From Huiozyma naganishii CBS 8797 (lineage: Eukaryota; Ascomycota; Saccharomycetes; Saccharomycetales; Saccharomycetaceae): 64,000 bases of DNA. Shown here one piece after another: positions 53,023-63,349 of this stretch. Each line of letters starts with the position of its first letter. Position 1 is the first letter of the stretch. The position numbers and the translations under genes were made by a program. Where the stretch lies: assembly GCF_000348985.1 (NCBI RefSeq), contig NC_035925.1:248001-312000 (forward strand). The letters run 5' to 3'. The notes under the pieces were generated by a model. It made no database searches, was not told the origin of the DNA, and worked only from the letters and a program-made list of their open reading frames with translations.

Positions 53023-55542
53023 CTATGCTGTCAGGCCCATTTTTCCCTGCTTCAATTGCTGTAGGAGTTGCTGACCGTGGCTCAGTCCCACCCGGTCGTT
53101 TACAGCACTGTCGTGAGCCAGCACTCTAGCGTCCGATGAGACCGCTGAAATGCCGCTTGCCTCAGGGTACTTCAAGTTAGAGTAATCGAGTCTGAAATTG
53201 ATCTTGTCGACAACGGACCAGTCGTCCAGTTTAAAAATCTTGTAGTCTGCCAACTCAAACTGCTCATTTTGCAGTTTGACCTCCCCCTGTCGTAGGAACC
53301 ACATGGTCTCGCCAACACCAACTTTCCAACTTTTCTCCTTCAGCAGCTGGAACGCAATCTGCTTCTCCATCGGCAAGATTGCAAAATAGTAGTTGTAAAA
53401 GAGACTGAACATCTCCAGACCTCTGAACTTGTCTATTATCTGATCGAGTTGTCTCTCAGGCCCTCCGCGAATGACGTCCCATTGTTGTGTTGATCTGAAC
53501 GCGTCGAGTGGGTTCGGAGGGTTCACGCCAGCGGGGACCGGGTTCAACCTGTCGATACGGCACAGGTCTATGCTGTGTCTGTAACCGCCAAGTTTCCCAT
53601 CGTTCGCGTACAGTCCGTTGTTGTTGATTTCGTAACCCATGATAAATTCGTTGATACCGTTGGGCAATGAAAGCAACTCGAAATCCGCCATGAAGTCCGA
53701 CTCCAACTCGGACCTCAACATGAAGTTCTTCTGCTCTTGTTCAGGGGACAGTTCCGTTGCGACTGGCTCGTTCGGTATCAGATCGTCGTCCTCGTGTAGG
53801 AATAGGTTTTCTTGCTCTTCCACTTCAACTTCCCCATCTTCCTGTTCTTCGCTCTCAGGCAGTGTATGCGAGTCCTCCGCCAGTGTCGTCTCGGCATCAG
53901 CAAAGATCCCTGAAGTGTGGTCTGCCATTGCCGTTTGCTGCTGAACATCCACGGAGACTTTAACCATCGATTCTGCCAAAGTCGGTGTGTACGATCTGTG
54001 GAATTGCTGGTTGTTCTGATTCACGGCAGCGGCACCTGCAGCAAGCACAGCTGCTGCGGTAACTGCTGAGGAGTTGTTAACGCTGCCGTTTTGCGTGTCG
54101 CCGGGATGACGAGGGCTCGCGCTTTCCAACTTCGTGTCTGATACCACTGGGGATGCGACGCTAGGCGTGGAGATCGCTGTGTCAGATGTTGTATTCATTG
54201 CAGCGGAAGTGACCGGAGTAGAACTCGTCGTTGAGTTCTTGCTCAATGATTTGTGTTTCTCCTTCTCTCTTTGCAAACTCTGAGAGGCGGCAACTGCCCA
54301 CTTCACGTCACCGGTGGGTCTCGCTGGAATAGTCGCTGGTTTTAATATACTGGAGCCCGTGACTCCATTTTGGCCCTGATGAATATGCGTGTGTACAATT
54401 CCTTGATGTTCCGAGGATGTAGTGGATTCCGCTGTACTCTTGCCTTTTGTCTTCGAAGGTTGAACTGGCGATGGTGACGACGAGGATGTACCTGCAGTCT
54501 GTTTTACAGTTATCGATGCTGAAGGTGCCTTCAATACTGGGGATGTGCTTTGTGATTCGGTCTTCGTTTTCGAAGCCGCGGGGCTCAGTGGTGCTGACCC
54601 GAGTTTCACAGTCACAGTCCCGCCCTGTGACGCGCTATCCGCTGCCGCATTCTTCGCAGCGGTCTTTGCTGCCTTCTTTGCGTCTCTTTCCAACTTCCTC
54701 AGTTCCTTCTTCGATATCTTGGAGCCATCTTCTGTCGTTGCATCCGATGAGAGTGCCGCTGTACTTTCCGCGTTGGCCATGTTGTCGTCGAGCATCTGAC
54801 TAGCAAAATACTGCGCGACCTCGTGGGCGATGGCCTCGTTTGAGAGGAGATCCAAATTGTCGTATATGGATTCGTCCTCCACGAAATCGTCGTCCTGATT
54901 GCTATCAACAAAGAAGCTGATATCGTCCTTAATTTCGTTCACCTGTTTCGGGTCCAACTCCTCGTTCGCGAGCAATCGGAGAGCGAGTTCCATCTGCTGC
55001 TGGTGCCACCTGTACCTCAGCTGCCAACTCTTGCACTTTTTGATCCTGTCCTCGTTGCTCTGCGAGTGCGTCTTCTTCTTCTTGTTCAGCACCGTCAACT
55101 GATCTATATCTACTTGGTGAGCTTCGTATTGCCTCTCCAAATCATCGATCATCGACGACAGAAAGTTCTCCGTCTCTAACCTCTCACGCTCCTCGGGGTC
55201 GAGCGTATCCGTCTTCTTCAAACTTATATTCGAATACGCCTTCTCCTTCGACGCCTTTTCCACCGCTTTATACTTCTCCATGGCGATTTCGACACGCCGC
55301 CTGTACTCGAGTAGAGCATCCTTATCCTTGATATCCGGCGAGCTCTGCCACGACTTCACTTGCTCCCTGAGTCTTTGAAGCTTCTTCACCTCCCGTTTCA
55401 AATCCGACTCGAGCTTGTCCTTCTGCGACGGGTTATTTGTACAGTTCTCATGCCTCTCATAGTACATATCGAACACGTCGAGTCCCTCATTGATCTTCTT
55501 GAACACTTTGTCCACCTCCTGTTGCAGCTTCCTATGCGCCAT
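53023..55542 (-). CDS. NOT3: NOT3, CCR4-NOT complex subunit
   Basis: Scaffold subunit of the CCR4-NOT deadenylase and transcription regulator. It starts at the ATG at 55542 (MAHRKLQQEVDKVFKKINEG), giving 839 aa (836 in S. cerevisiae, YIL038C). The N-terminal coiled-coil Not3 domain (about 1-235) carries GLDVFDMYYERHENC and KLQRLREQVKSWQSSPDIKD. A Ser/Thr/Ala-rich disordered middle follows. The C-terminal NOT box (about 640-800) has FRSTQQWDVIRGGPERQL, then FSLFYNYYFAILPMEKQIAF. It is the last gene of the chr IX-like block. Confidence 0.96.
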   Translation of the reverse strand: MAHRKLQQEVDKVFKKINEGLDVFDMYYERHENCTNNPSQKDKLESDLKREVKKLQRLREQVKSWQSSPDIKDKDALLEYRRRVEIAMEKYKAVEKASKEKAYSNISLKKTDTLDPEERERLETENFLSSMIDDLERQYEAHQVDIDQLTVLNKKKKTHSQSNEDRIKKCKSWQLRYRWHQQQMELALRLLANEELDPKQVNEIKDDISFFVDSNQDDDFVEDESIYDNLDLLSNEAIAHEVAQYFASQMLDDNMANAESTAALSSDATTEDGSKISKKELRKLERDAKKAAKTAAKNAAADSASQGGTVTVKLGSAPLSPAASKTKTESQSTSPVLKAPSASITVKQTAGTSSSSPSPVQPSKTKGKSTAESTTSSEHQGIVHTHIHQGQNGVTGSSILKPATIPARPTGDVKWAVAASQSLQREKEKHKSLSKNSTTSSTPVTSAAMNTTSDTAISTPSVASPVVSDTKLESASPRHPGDTQNGSVNNSSAVTAAAVLAAGAAAVNQNNQQFHRSYTPTLAESMVKVSVDVQQQTAMADHTSGIFADAETTLAEDSHTLPESEEQEDGEVEVEEQENLFLHEDDDLIPNEPVATELSPEQEQKNFMLRSELESDFMADFELLSLPNGINEFIMGYEINNNGLYANDGKLGGYRHSIDLCRIDRLNPVPAGVNPPNPLDAFRSTQQWDVIRGGPERQLDQIIDKFRGLEMFSLFYNYYFAILPMEKQIAFQLLKEKSWKVGVGETMWFLRQGEVKLQNEQFELADYKIFKLDDWSVVDKINFRLDYSNLKYPEASGISAVSSDARVLAHDSAVNDRVGLSHGQQLLQQLKQGKMGLTA

Positions 55543-56785
55543 AGCAAAAAGAAATAGAATAAAACAGCCAAGCAATCAAACTAATCAATCAAATCAACAC
55601 AGTAAAACAAGTTTGTACTCCAATTCCCCCTCTTGAAAGTCCAAAGGTTCCCAAATTAAAGAAAACTTCCCAAAGAAACCAAATGGAAAGAAAATAGCAA
55701 AAAAAAGCAGAGCAAATTACCAGCGCTCCTTTATATCTGTAACCCAAGTTTCTACAATATTACAGCAACTGGTTCAGTGGTTTAATAGCGAATTGCGTAC
55801 CTGTACTCACCTCCAAGAAACAGAATACACAGAGAGTGTGTCCTCTTCACTGTTGAAACGTCCAACTTTTCAATTTTTTTCATAAATTTTTTTCCTCAAA
55901 ATTTTGAAATTGCGTCGAAAGAAGAAGACGATGAGACGGTGAAATTGAACGTTTAAGGTAGTTGAGAAGGCCTTTGGGAGCCGGTTGGGGGTCTGTTGGA
56001 ATTTAAATTTATGCGATAAGTGCTGTGTGATGGTTGATACCGGTGGAGTATTTTGTTGCTGTTTTTAAATGTTCTGGGGGGTAGTTTTTGACTTGGGCGG
56101 TTAACAGAAAGGGGAGCATGGAGGGAAGTGTTGTGCTCATGTTTTGAAAGTGGGTTGTTCTTGCTGTTGAAGTGGAGTGAAGACAGTGCAAGATGCTGGG
56201 TGGATCATCTCTGTGCAGTAGTTTACAAGGAGAGAGACGCACGCACATACGCACGCTTCTGGTTGGACCATTGTTTAACCCAATCACCACACAGTGCAAG
56301 GAAGAAGATGCAATACCTTTCTCTACACCAATTAATTGCCCCATCAATTGTCTTTCTCTCTCCCTCTCCCTCTCTCCCTCTCACCGTCCCTATTTTCTCG
56401 GTTTATTTCAAGATGTGTGTTGTTCCCTGTCCCAGTTTCTTTTCCCAATGCTGCGTAAACTAACCAATTAGACATCTGCTACTCTCCCATCGTCTCAGCA
56501 TTCTCCCCTCATCCCCATCTCGGTCTTAGCCATCAACCCTCCGCTCTCGTCACCGCCGCAGCCGCACCAAGAGAAAAAAAAAAGCCGAAAGAACAGAACG
56601 ATTTTCCATTCCACCAAAAACGAGAGAAAAATTGACAAAAGATGAACTCAGAGACAGAGTATCACAGGTACTATTTTGACTTATTCTCCGTGAGTTAGTC
56701 ACCTGTAGTCAGAGATAGTATAGACTCTCACACGGAGAACATACACATAGAGAGAGGTGAATACCTTTTTTTGTCCCCCAGCGCA
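55543..56785. promoter_or_regulatory. NOT3-PDC2 divergent promoter and synteny breakpoint
   Basis: 1.24 kb between chr IX-type NOT3 and chr IV-type PDC2. It has A- and T-rich tracts near NOT3 and a CT-rich pyrimidine tract (56350-56382). TTTTTTT is present just before PDC2 (56765-56772). Frames such as 56009-56347 (minus) match nothing. No LTR or tRNA is seen at the breakpoint. Confidence 0.55.
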
Positions 56786-59464
56786 ATGCTTTCTGTGGAA
56801 CAGAGGTACAATATCTGCCTGATGGCAGAGAGGCATCCCAAGTGGACGCAGTTGGAGCTCGCTAAATGGGCTTATGAGACTTTTCAACTGGATAAAGTGC
56901 CCTCTCAGGGGACGATATCGAGGCTTCTGGCGAAGAAAACGACGTACATGAACTGTAAAGAGCACGAGAAGGATGCGAACAGAATCAGGAAACCGAATAA
57001 CTTGCTGGTGAGGAAGATACTACAGGAGTGGATCTCGCAGAGTATATGGAACGGGATCCCGATTACGTCACCGATTATACAGGACACTGCACAGGCTATA
57101 TGGCATAGGATACCCGCAGAACACAGAGAGGGGAACGGTTCGTTCAGTTACAAGTGGATTTCGAATTTCTTATCCAAGATGGATGTGAACGTCTCAGTGC
57201 TAGACGAGGAGATGCCCAAGACACCCAAGATATGGACCTTTGAGGAAAGAGCCTCGCTGAAGGAAATCTTTGCAAAAGTGGAACCGTATAACCTGTTCAC
57301 GTTGGATGAAACGTTTTTGGCGTACAACTTGCCGCTCGACTACTCACAGTACGAGACAAGCTACATACAGAGGAAGATAGAAGTAGTGACAGTGATGCTG
57401 TGTTCGAACCTGGACGGGTCAGAGAAATCGAAACCGCTGGTCGTCGGGAGGTTCAAAAGTTACGCCAGTTTCAGGAACTACTTTCCAGATGATCCAACGG
57501 ATATGACCTCTCAGTCCCTCTTGGGGGAAAAGATGGCCAAAAAATTCGAGATATCTTACCACAGCAACAGGAAATCATGGCTTACGAGTAACTTGTTCCA
57601 CAATTGGCTAGTACGATGGGACAAAAGACTTGTAGCGGACAACCGCAAGATATACATCGTGCTTGATGACTCTTGCTCGCACAGAATTATAAACTTACAC
57701 TTGAAAAACATCACTTTGGTGTACACTTCTGCAAACTCACGGTTCTTACCTTTCAACTGGGGGGTGCTCGACGAGTTCAAGACAAGATACAGGATACAGC
57801 AATATAAAGCTTTGATAGAACTACAAAAAAGGATAGAAACCAAGACCGGAAAGAGACATTTGATAAGTTTCGAACAGAGTCAACTCACTATGTCCAATGC
57901 ATTCAAATTTATCAAGACAGCGTGGGAGGGGATACCCGTGGACACAATAAAGGCGAACTGGAAGAGCGCAGGGATCTTACCCCCCGGTATGATCCAGTTG
58001 AACGAAAACGTAAGTATGGCTTTCAAGAAAAATGAGATTTTGGAGTCTGAACTGAACTCACTCTGCCACGAGTTCTGCTGCGAGAAACAATGGGACTACG
58101 ACATGCTGCTCGACTTGAACATCGAGAACAAACACACAAACTTTCTCAGCACGGAGGAACTCGTCGAAAGCGCCATCGTGGATTTGATCCAACTACCAAG
58201 TGTTACACCGGCGGTCAGCAACTTGAACAGCACGGCCACTTCGCAAATCGGTATCGATGAGCTCGTGAGAAGCATGGACCCACCTATGAGCGTCACACGG
58301 GACAACGCTTTAGCTACGGCAATCGTTCAGCAAAATACAAACACCAATCAACCATTTGACATGGAACCTTACGACAGGGAACAGATTCGTGTGCAAACGT
58401 TGAATGGCGCCGGTAGTGCCAATACGATGAAGTACAACGAAAATTCAAATCCAAATCCAAATGTAAACACAACCGCAAGCTCAAACGCAAATGCCACGCC
58501 CAGTCTCCTCGATGGCACCATTAACGGACATCTGGATCCAAATCTAAACAAATTGCTTTTAGACTCTTACGGCCAGAACGGATCGAACAACAACATGTAC
58601 AACGTCAGCACGCTCATCGACAAGCCAAATTTGTTCATGGACCAGACACCCGTCGATCTGAACCTCAAGGATATGGGTGTTGATCTGTCCTCCACAGAGT
58701 ACTTCAACGATCTGTTTACTCACCCTTTACAAGAGACTGCTTCCGGTACAAATCACACGAATATTGCAGATGGCGAACTAGCCTTTGCCGCACTGAGTCA
58801 CAGCGGCACCAGCGAATCGAACCATTCCAGCGTGGCTGCCACAACAACCAACAGCACCTCACCTCACCACACCGGTTCGCTGGGTGGTCGACGGTCCGTG
58901 GCAGGCGGTCACCCCGCTGTAAGCACCAATAATGACAATATTCTTCTAACTGGCAAAGGAGTACGCAAACCTAGTATCAGCTCGGGCCATATAAATCCTA
59001 CGCCAATGTTCCCTTCTCCGTCAGAGTTTGAAATCTCAAATCTAGCTGGTCTACTCAAATCGAACGGTAGCGGTGACATGCACAACGATTACTACCAGTT
59101 ACCAAACACAACCCACGACCAGGCAACGGAGACGACTCCGCAAAATATGACGTATTTTTTGAACTCATTGCAGTCAAACCTGGACATCGCGAAATCGCTG
59201 GGGAACATCATCAAGCACTCGGAGAACAACGAAATTAATCTTTCGAGAAACACGCTCACAGAAATCCAGTCGACATACGTGAATCTCTTGAAGAACATCA
59301 AAAATACAAAGAAACAAATCTTTAAAGCCAAAAGTCAAAGCAAACAAGCACAACTCCAAGATATACTTTCCAATCCTGACATCGCCAATAACATCGTCTT
59401 AAATTCAAACGACACAAATCCATTGAACGCAAACTTGAAAGATAATACAAATGCTTTCATCTAA
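56786..59464 (+). CDS. PDC2: PDC2, transcription factor derived from a pogo/CENP-B-type transposase
   Basis: Activates pyruvate decarboxylase and thiamine genes, with Thi2 and Thi3 in S. cerevisiae. I start at the first ATG, 56786 (MLSVEQRYNICLMAERHPKW), giving 892 aa (925 in S. cerevisiae, YDR081C). It has an N-terminal Psq/CENP-B helix-turn-helix (about 1-60), a second CENP-B-type HTH (about 65-140), and a DDE-superfamily fold (about 160-400). The fold has TLDETF, IYIVLDDSCSHRI and NWGVLDEFKTRY. A long Asn/Ser/Thr-rich activation region and a C-terminal coiled coil follow. The NWKSAGILPPGM motif is typical of the Tigger/pogo family. Confidence 0.95.
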   Translation: MLSVEQRYNICLMAERHPKWTQLELAKWAYETFQLDKVPSQGTISRLLAKKTTYMNCKEHEKDANRIRKPNNLLVRKILQEWISQSIWNGIPITSPIIQDTAQAIWHRIPAEHREGNGSFSYKWISNFLSKMDVNVSVLDEEMPKTPKIWTFEERASLKEIFAKVEPYNLFTLDETFLAYNLPLDYSQYETSYIQRKIEVVTVMLCSNLDGSEKSKPLVVGRFKSYASFRNYFPDDPTDMTSQSLLGEKMAKKFEISYHSNRKSWLTSNLFHNWLVRWDKRLVADNRKIYIVLDDSCSHRIINLHLKNITLVYTSANSRFLPFNWGVLDEFKTRYRIQQYKALIELQKRIETKTGKRHLISFEQSQLTMSNAFKFIKTAWEGIPVDTIKANWKSAGILPPGMIQLNENVSMAFKKNEILESELNSLCHEFCCEKQWDYDMLLDLNIENKHTNFLSTEELVESAIVDLIQLPSVTPAVSNLNSTATSQIGIDELVRSMDPPMSVTRDNALATAIVQQNTNTNQPFDMEPYDREQIRVQTLNGAGSANTMKYNENSNPNPNVNTTASSNANATPSLLDGTINGHLDPNLNKLLLDSYGQNGSNNNMYNVSTLIDKPNLFMDQTPVDLNLKDMGVDLSSTEYFNDLFTHPLQETASGTNHTNIADGELAFAALSHSGTSESNHSSVAATTTNSTSPHHTGSLGGRRSVAGGHPAVSTNNDNILLTGKGVRKPSISSGHINPTPMFPSPSEFEISNLAGLLKSNGSGDMHNDYYQLPNTTHDQATETTPQNMTYFLNSLQSNLDIAKSLGNIIKHSENNEINLSRNTLTEIQSTYVNLLKNIKNTKKQIFKAKSQSKQAQLQDILSNPDIANNIVLNSNDTNPLNANLKDNTNAFI

Positions 59465-59598
59465 ACCAGCGATGCTGCTCGCCACATGTTACTATTGTTT
59501 TCTCCATAGATAATTATGTAGATGTTTTTTTTTTTTATATCTACTACTTATAGTCTTCTCACGGCATGTTCATCATGGAGGGAAATACTTCCCCTCAA

Positions 59599-62298
59599 TT
59601 ATGCATTGCCCTCGAAGACCTTCCCCTGGTCACGAATAGTTAGAAGCTCCTTCGCGTATAGGTTGGTTTCATCATCGACAATTTGGAAAATGTTTTTCTT
59701 CACTCGCAGACTCAAAGAGTTTTCGTTCAAAGTCTCGCTCAGTATTCGGTGTAGTCCGTTGATGTTCAGATCATCATCGACACCTTGAACCACGGAAATA
59801 TACTTGTCACCCAATGCGTTGTAGTTTTGCAAGAGCAGCTCAACGAAATTGGGTTTGTTCATGGTGTAGCCTATCAAAAAATCCCATAACTCAACGTCCC
59901 CCCAGCTCTTCACAAAATCGACTGCCAACACAGCGTCATCCAACTCATCCACTATAATACTCAGCGCCTTCTTCGTCTCCCCTATCTTGCCCCACAAATA
60001 GATCAACTCGTTATAAAGTCCCGATTGGGCTGTACATATGTCAATCGCCTTTTCAACATTGTAACTCGTCTTGTCCTTCAGAAATCTTAACAGTTTTGTA
60101 GAATCATACTTGGAGTACAATATTACCATTTTGTCCTCAAATTGTTCGGTGATGGTCTGTTCGTTGGTTGGGAGCTGCTCCAAAAAGCAAAGAAGAAGGA
60201 GATTCAAATCGAGATTTGCCTCATTCTGTTCAAACAAGGTGATGATGCGGGAAACGGAAATATGTCTACTCGCAACAACTAATAGTCTAATCGAGCTTTT
60301 AAAAATCTGTTTTGTCTCCGTTTTAGATAAGTCGGAGATACCGTTCAAATCAGGACTATCAAACGGTAAAAGGACGATGTTGATCAATATATCTGTAAAT
60401 TGGGGTATCAGTTGTTCGTTGTTGATCAAAAGGTGGATGACATTTTTATCTTTAATTTCAAGCATGTGTGGGACTGCCTTGGAATACTTCTCGGACTGTA
60501 AATAAGTGTAGATGAGTCGCTCACGATAGAATGCACAATTGGAATCTTTTTTCCTCACCAGAGTTTCCAAATGTCCCTGAATTATTTCCTCTGAATACAG
60601 AGAAACGTCCCACTTGCTCAACAATGCTGTAAATTTATCCTTTCCATCGGATTCGTAGAGGTAACGGAGTAAAATAGTGTCATACAAGGATTTGTCTAGG
60701 CGTGGTTCAATCGGTATATTATCAATTAAATTGTCGTTAACATGTCGTTCGTTTATTAGCTTCAGAATGACACCTTGCCATTGCCTTACTACATAATGAT
60801 GCAAGTCGGAATTGTTATTCATTATTACTTCTTCCTTGCAAGGTCCGAATATTTTCGATATTTTCGTCCCTACATCGTCAATGCTACCAGCTTCGATTTC
60901 GGCATTCAAATAGCTGATACCCAGTTCTAGTCGCTCTTCGTACGAAATATCCAAATACTGAGCCAAATCCCAAGCCTTCAATATCATATTATGGTTTAAA
61001 AACCATTTATAATGGTCATACAGCGAAAACTCTTCAATCATTATAAAATCGGTAGCACTTATCAGAAAATATTTTGGCATTGATGTACCGTGAATGTACT
61101 TTCCTAAGTGGTAATCATTAATTGATAATTTCTCATAATTTTTTATCACCACTTCCTCGTCATTCATTTCTTCTCCTGTCATTGTATCAAAAGTCTTTAG
61201 GTGTGGAGTCTCCCCCTTGAACTTCATTTCAAGATCAGTTGTATAATCAAAACCCAGGCACAGTAACTGATCATCTTTGAATGATACAATACCTGCTAAC
61301 AATAATGGGATTCTGAAATGCCTCTCTAATTCCACCTTTTTGTCTGGTAACGGCCTTAAACTTGAAGTTGCTGAGGAGATTATGGATCCTAAGTTATTGG
61401 TGATGTCGTTCTTGGCCGTTGGTAATATTAAGGAAACTTTGAATAGCCACACGTTATCAGCCCAGCCTATAATAATCCTATCCACTTCCGGGAAATGTAC
61501 TTGTGGTTTCAAAAGGTCTGGTCGTATACCGTTTTGATTTTCAGACTCAAACGGAACGTTTAGCAATTCGCTCTTGCTATTGATGTCAAAGAAGGTCACC
61601 CCAAGATCGTTCATCCAAAATATGACGGTACCAAGTTTGTGTATACCGGATACAATACCGTTGCCTTTACTTATCACGCGATCCATTCTGTTACCAAGCC
61701 AGTTTCTTTGAGAGAGTACAATTTCACCTGCCATGCCACCCGATAAGAACGTTTTGTTGGTCTTATAGTCATCGTCCAGTACAACTGCATGTACAGGTCG
61801 CTTAAAATCAAAAGCTGTCAAGTTGTTGAAATCATCAAATGCTCCGATAATGACAGTTCCATCCATTGATGCTGTGGCAAAATACTCCGTGTTGCAATAA
61901 ATGGACATTATCGAAGATCTGTGGCACTTCAATGTCTTGATTGGGGAAAAATCTGAGTGGGTTAGGTGTAAAAGGCCAGAATGCGTTCCAAAGAGAAACC
62001 TGCTCTCTGAAAACTTGCAACACGATATCGAGTCTCTTTGAAAGAAGCTTTGAGGCAGTTTGCTGATCCTCGAATACTTCACGGTTGGAGGTTCATCTTC
62101 CGTATCGGAATCAGATTGACTCTCCTCATCACTGGTCGATCGGGATTCTCCCCCTTCCAATGCATTTTGAGGGTGGTCCGTAGTATCGGGTCCACCATTT
62201 TGAGGCTGATCCCCTTCAGAGTCATTCTTCAGCGTGGTAACAGGATCATTAATGGTCACAGTCTCATGCACACTCGCATCCTCTTCGGACTGAGGCAT
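59599..62298 (-). CDS. VPS41: VPS41, HOPS tethering complex subunit
   Basis: HOPS subunit that binds Ypt7 and tethers late endosomes and AP-3 vesicles to the vacuole. It has 899 aa (992 in S. cerevisiae, YDR080W). An acidic, Asp/Ser-rich N-terminus (about 1-70) precedes a WD40-like beta-propeller (about 75-420) with FSESRFLFGTHSGLLHLTHS and YFATASMDGTVIIGAF. A clathrin-heavy-chain-repeat helical region follows to about 880 (HNMILKAWDLAQYLDISYEE). The C-terminus is short. It converges with PDC2 (134-bp gap) and diverges from TFB5, matching S. cerevisiae. Confidence 0.94.
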   Translation of the reverse strand: MPQSEEDASVHETVTINDPVTTLKNDSEGDQPQNGGPDTTDHPQNALEGGESRSTSDEESQSDSDTEDEPPTVKYSRISKLPQSFFQRDSISCCKFSESRFLFGTHSGLLHLTHSDFSPIKTLKCHRSSIMSIYCNTEYFATASMDGTVIIGAFDDFNNLTAFDFKRPVHAVVLDDDYKTNKTFLSGGMAGEIVLSQRNWLGNRMDRVISKGNGIVSGIHKLGTVIFWMNDLGVTFFDINSKSELLNVPFESENQNGIRPDLLKPQVHFPEVDRIIIGWADNVWLFKVSLILPTAKNDITNNLGSIISSATSSLRPLPDKKVELERHFRIPLLLAGIVSFKDDQLLCLGFDYTTDLEMKFKGETPHLKTFDTMTGEEMNDEEVVIKNYEKLSINDYHLGKYIHGTSMPKYFLISATDFIMIEEFSLYDHYKWFLNHNMILKAWDLAQYLDISYEERLELGISYLNAEIEAGSIDDVGTKISKIFGPCKEEVIMNNNSDLHHYVVRQWQGVILKLINERHVNDNLIDNIPIEPRLDKSLYDTILLRYLYESDGKDKFTALLSKWDVSLYSEEIIQGHLETLVRKKDSNCAFYRERLIYTYLQSEKYSKAVPHMLEIKDKNVIHLLINNEQLIPQFTDILINIVLLPFDSPDLNGISDLSKTETKQIFKSSIRLLVVASRHISVSRIITLFEQNEANLDLNLLLLCFLEQLPTNEQTITEQFEDKMVILYSKYDSTKLLRFLKDKTSYNVEKAIDICTAQSGLYNELIYLWGKIGETKKALSIIVDELDDAVLAVDFVKSWGDVELWDFLIGYTMNKPNFVELLLQNYNALGDKYISVVQGVDDDLNINGLHRILSETLNENSLSLRVKKNIFQIVDDETNLYAKELLTIRDQGKVFEGNA

Positions 62299-62472
62299 CG
62301 CTCTCCAAAATGCTGTTTATATCCGCCCTGCGGCTCTTCTTCTTACATCGCATCGTTTTAAAGGAAACTTTTAAACTTCAGATATATTTTATTCACGTAC
62401 GTTATTCAGGCCCTCCATCGCTCATTTTGGGAGGTTGGGGGCTGTTAGACCACGTTCCCGAACCGTTTCGAC

Positions 62473-62694
62473 ATGGTGAGGGCCAGGAGAGGTGTTTTAT
62501 TACAATGTGATGCATCTATTAAAGCACTGATAGTGCAAATAGATAGCGATCGGAGTGACTTGATACTGGAAGAACTGGATGACACGCACCTGTTGGTGGA
62601 CCCCGCTAAAGTAGAATACATCAAAAGTGAACTAAACAGACTACTTTCTAAGAATGACTACAACCCTATAGATGAGGAGGAGGAGGAGGCATGA
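62473..62694 (+). CDS. TFB5: TFB5, smallest TFIIH subunit
   Basis: TFIIH subunit (human TTDA/GTF2H5) that stabilises the complex and is needed for nucleotide excision repair. It has 73 aa (72 in S. cerevisiae, YDR079C-A). The family opening MVRARRGVLLQCDASIKALI is complete, followed by DLILEELDDTHLLVDPAKVEY and an acidic end (DEEEEEA). It lies between VPS41 and PET100, the same order as S. cerevisiae. Confidence 0.97.
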   Translation: MVRARRGVLLQCDASIKALIVQIDSDRSDLILEELDDTHLLVDPAKVEYIKSELNRLLSKNDYNPIDEEEEEA

Positions 62695-62859
62695 GCTGAT
62701 CGTTTCCTATCTCCAGTTTACCAAAGCGCTCGTTCGATATAAAAGTTTCTGGGAGGAAAATTGCGTAGGAGAGGATCTGTATGTTATACTTATATACACA
62801 TGTTTAAAAACACACACATACCTAATGAGATATTACCGGCTACAAAGAAGATAAAGCTA

Positions 62860-63192
62860 TTACACGTTTTTCAGTTTCAGTTCCTGCCTGATCTTTTCCT
62901 TTTCAGCTTCTATGTTCTCGATGCCAAACTCATCTCGTAATCTCTTCTCCATCTCGAGTCGTTTCTCCAGGCGCTCCCTTTTCATCCGTGCCAACTCCGC
63001 CTTAATCTCGTACCGTTCCTTTGGGATCTGGTTCAAAGTCGCAGGGTCAGGCCAAAACCCAGGAACGTTCAACTTGATATCCGTATTTGTACCGATGTAG
63101 TACATCACTGCAATGGGGGAGAGCAGACAAAAGGAGAACCTAAAGATCTCCAGTTGTGCCCTCGTATATTTGAATGGTAATCTGAAGCGCAT
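62860..63192 (-). CDS. PET100: PET100, cytochrome c oxidase assembly chaperone
   Basis: Inner-membrane protein that assembles subunits VII, VIIa and VIII into cytochrome c oxidase. It has 110 aa (111 in S. cerevisiae, YDR079W). An N-terminal segment (YTRAQLEIFRFSFCLLSPIA then VMYYIG) holds the single membrane span at about 19-37. The conserved NVPGFWPDPATLNQIPKERY follows. A charged helix (ELARMKRERLEKRLEMEKRL) completes the protein. It converges with TFB5 and diverges from SHU2. Confidence 0.95.
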   Translation of the reverse strand: MRFRLPFKYTRAQLEIFRFSFCLLSPIAVMYYIGTNTDIKLNVPGFWPDPATLNQIPKERYEIKAELARMKRERLEKRLEMEKRLRDEFGIENIEAEKEKIRQELKLKNV

Positions 63193-63349
63193 ACTCCCCT
63201 AGTGATGGTGATTCGGGACTCTCCTCTGAAATGGCAGTAAAGGTAACTAATTCACAAGTTGTATTTATCCCTCTGTTTTTTTTTCCCTCTGAGAATACCT
63301 GAAGTACATAATAACTATTGGATCTTACGCATTGTGCAGCGTGCAACGC

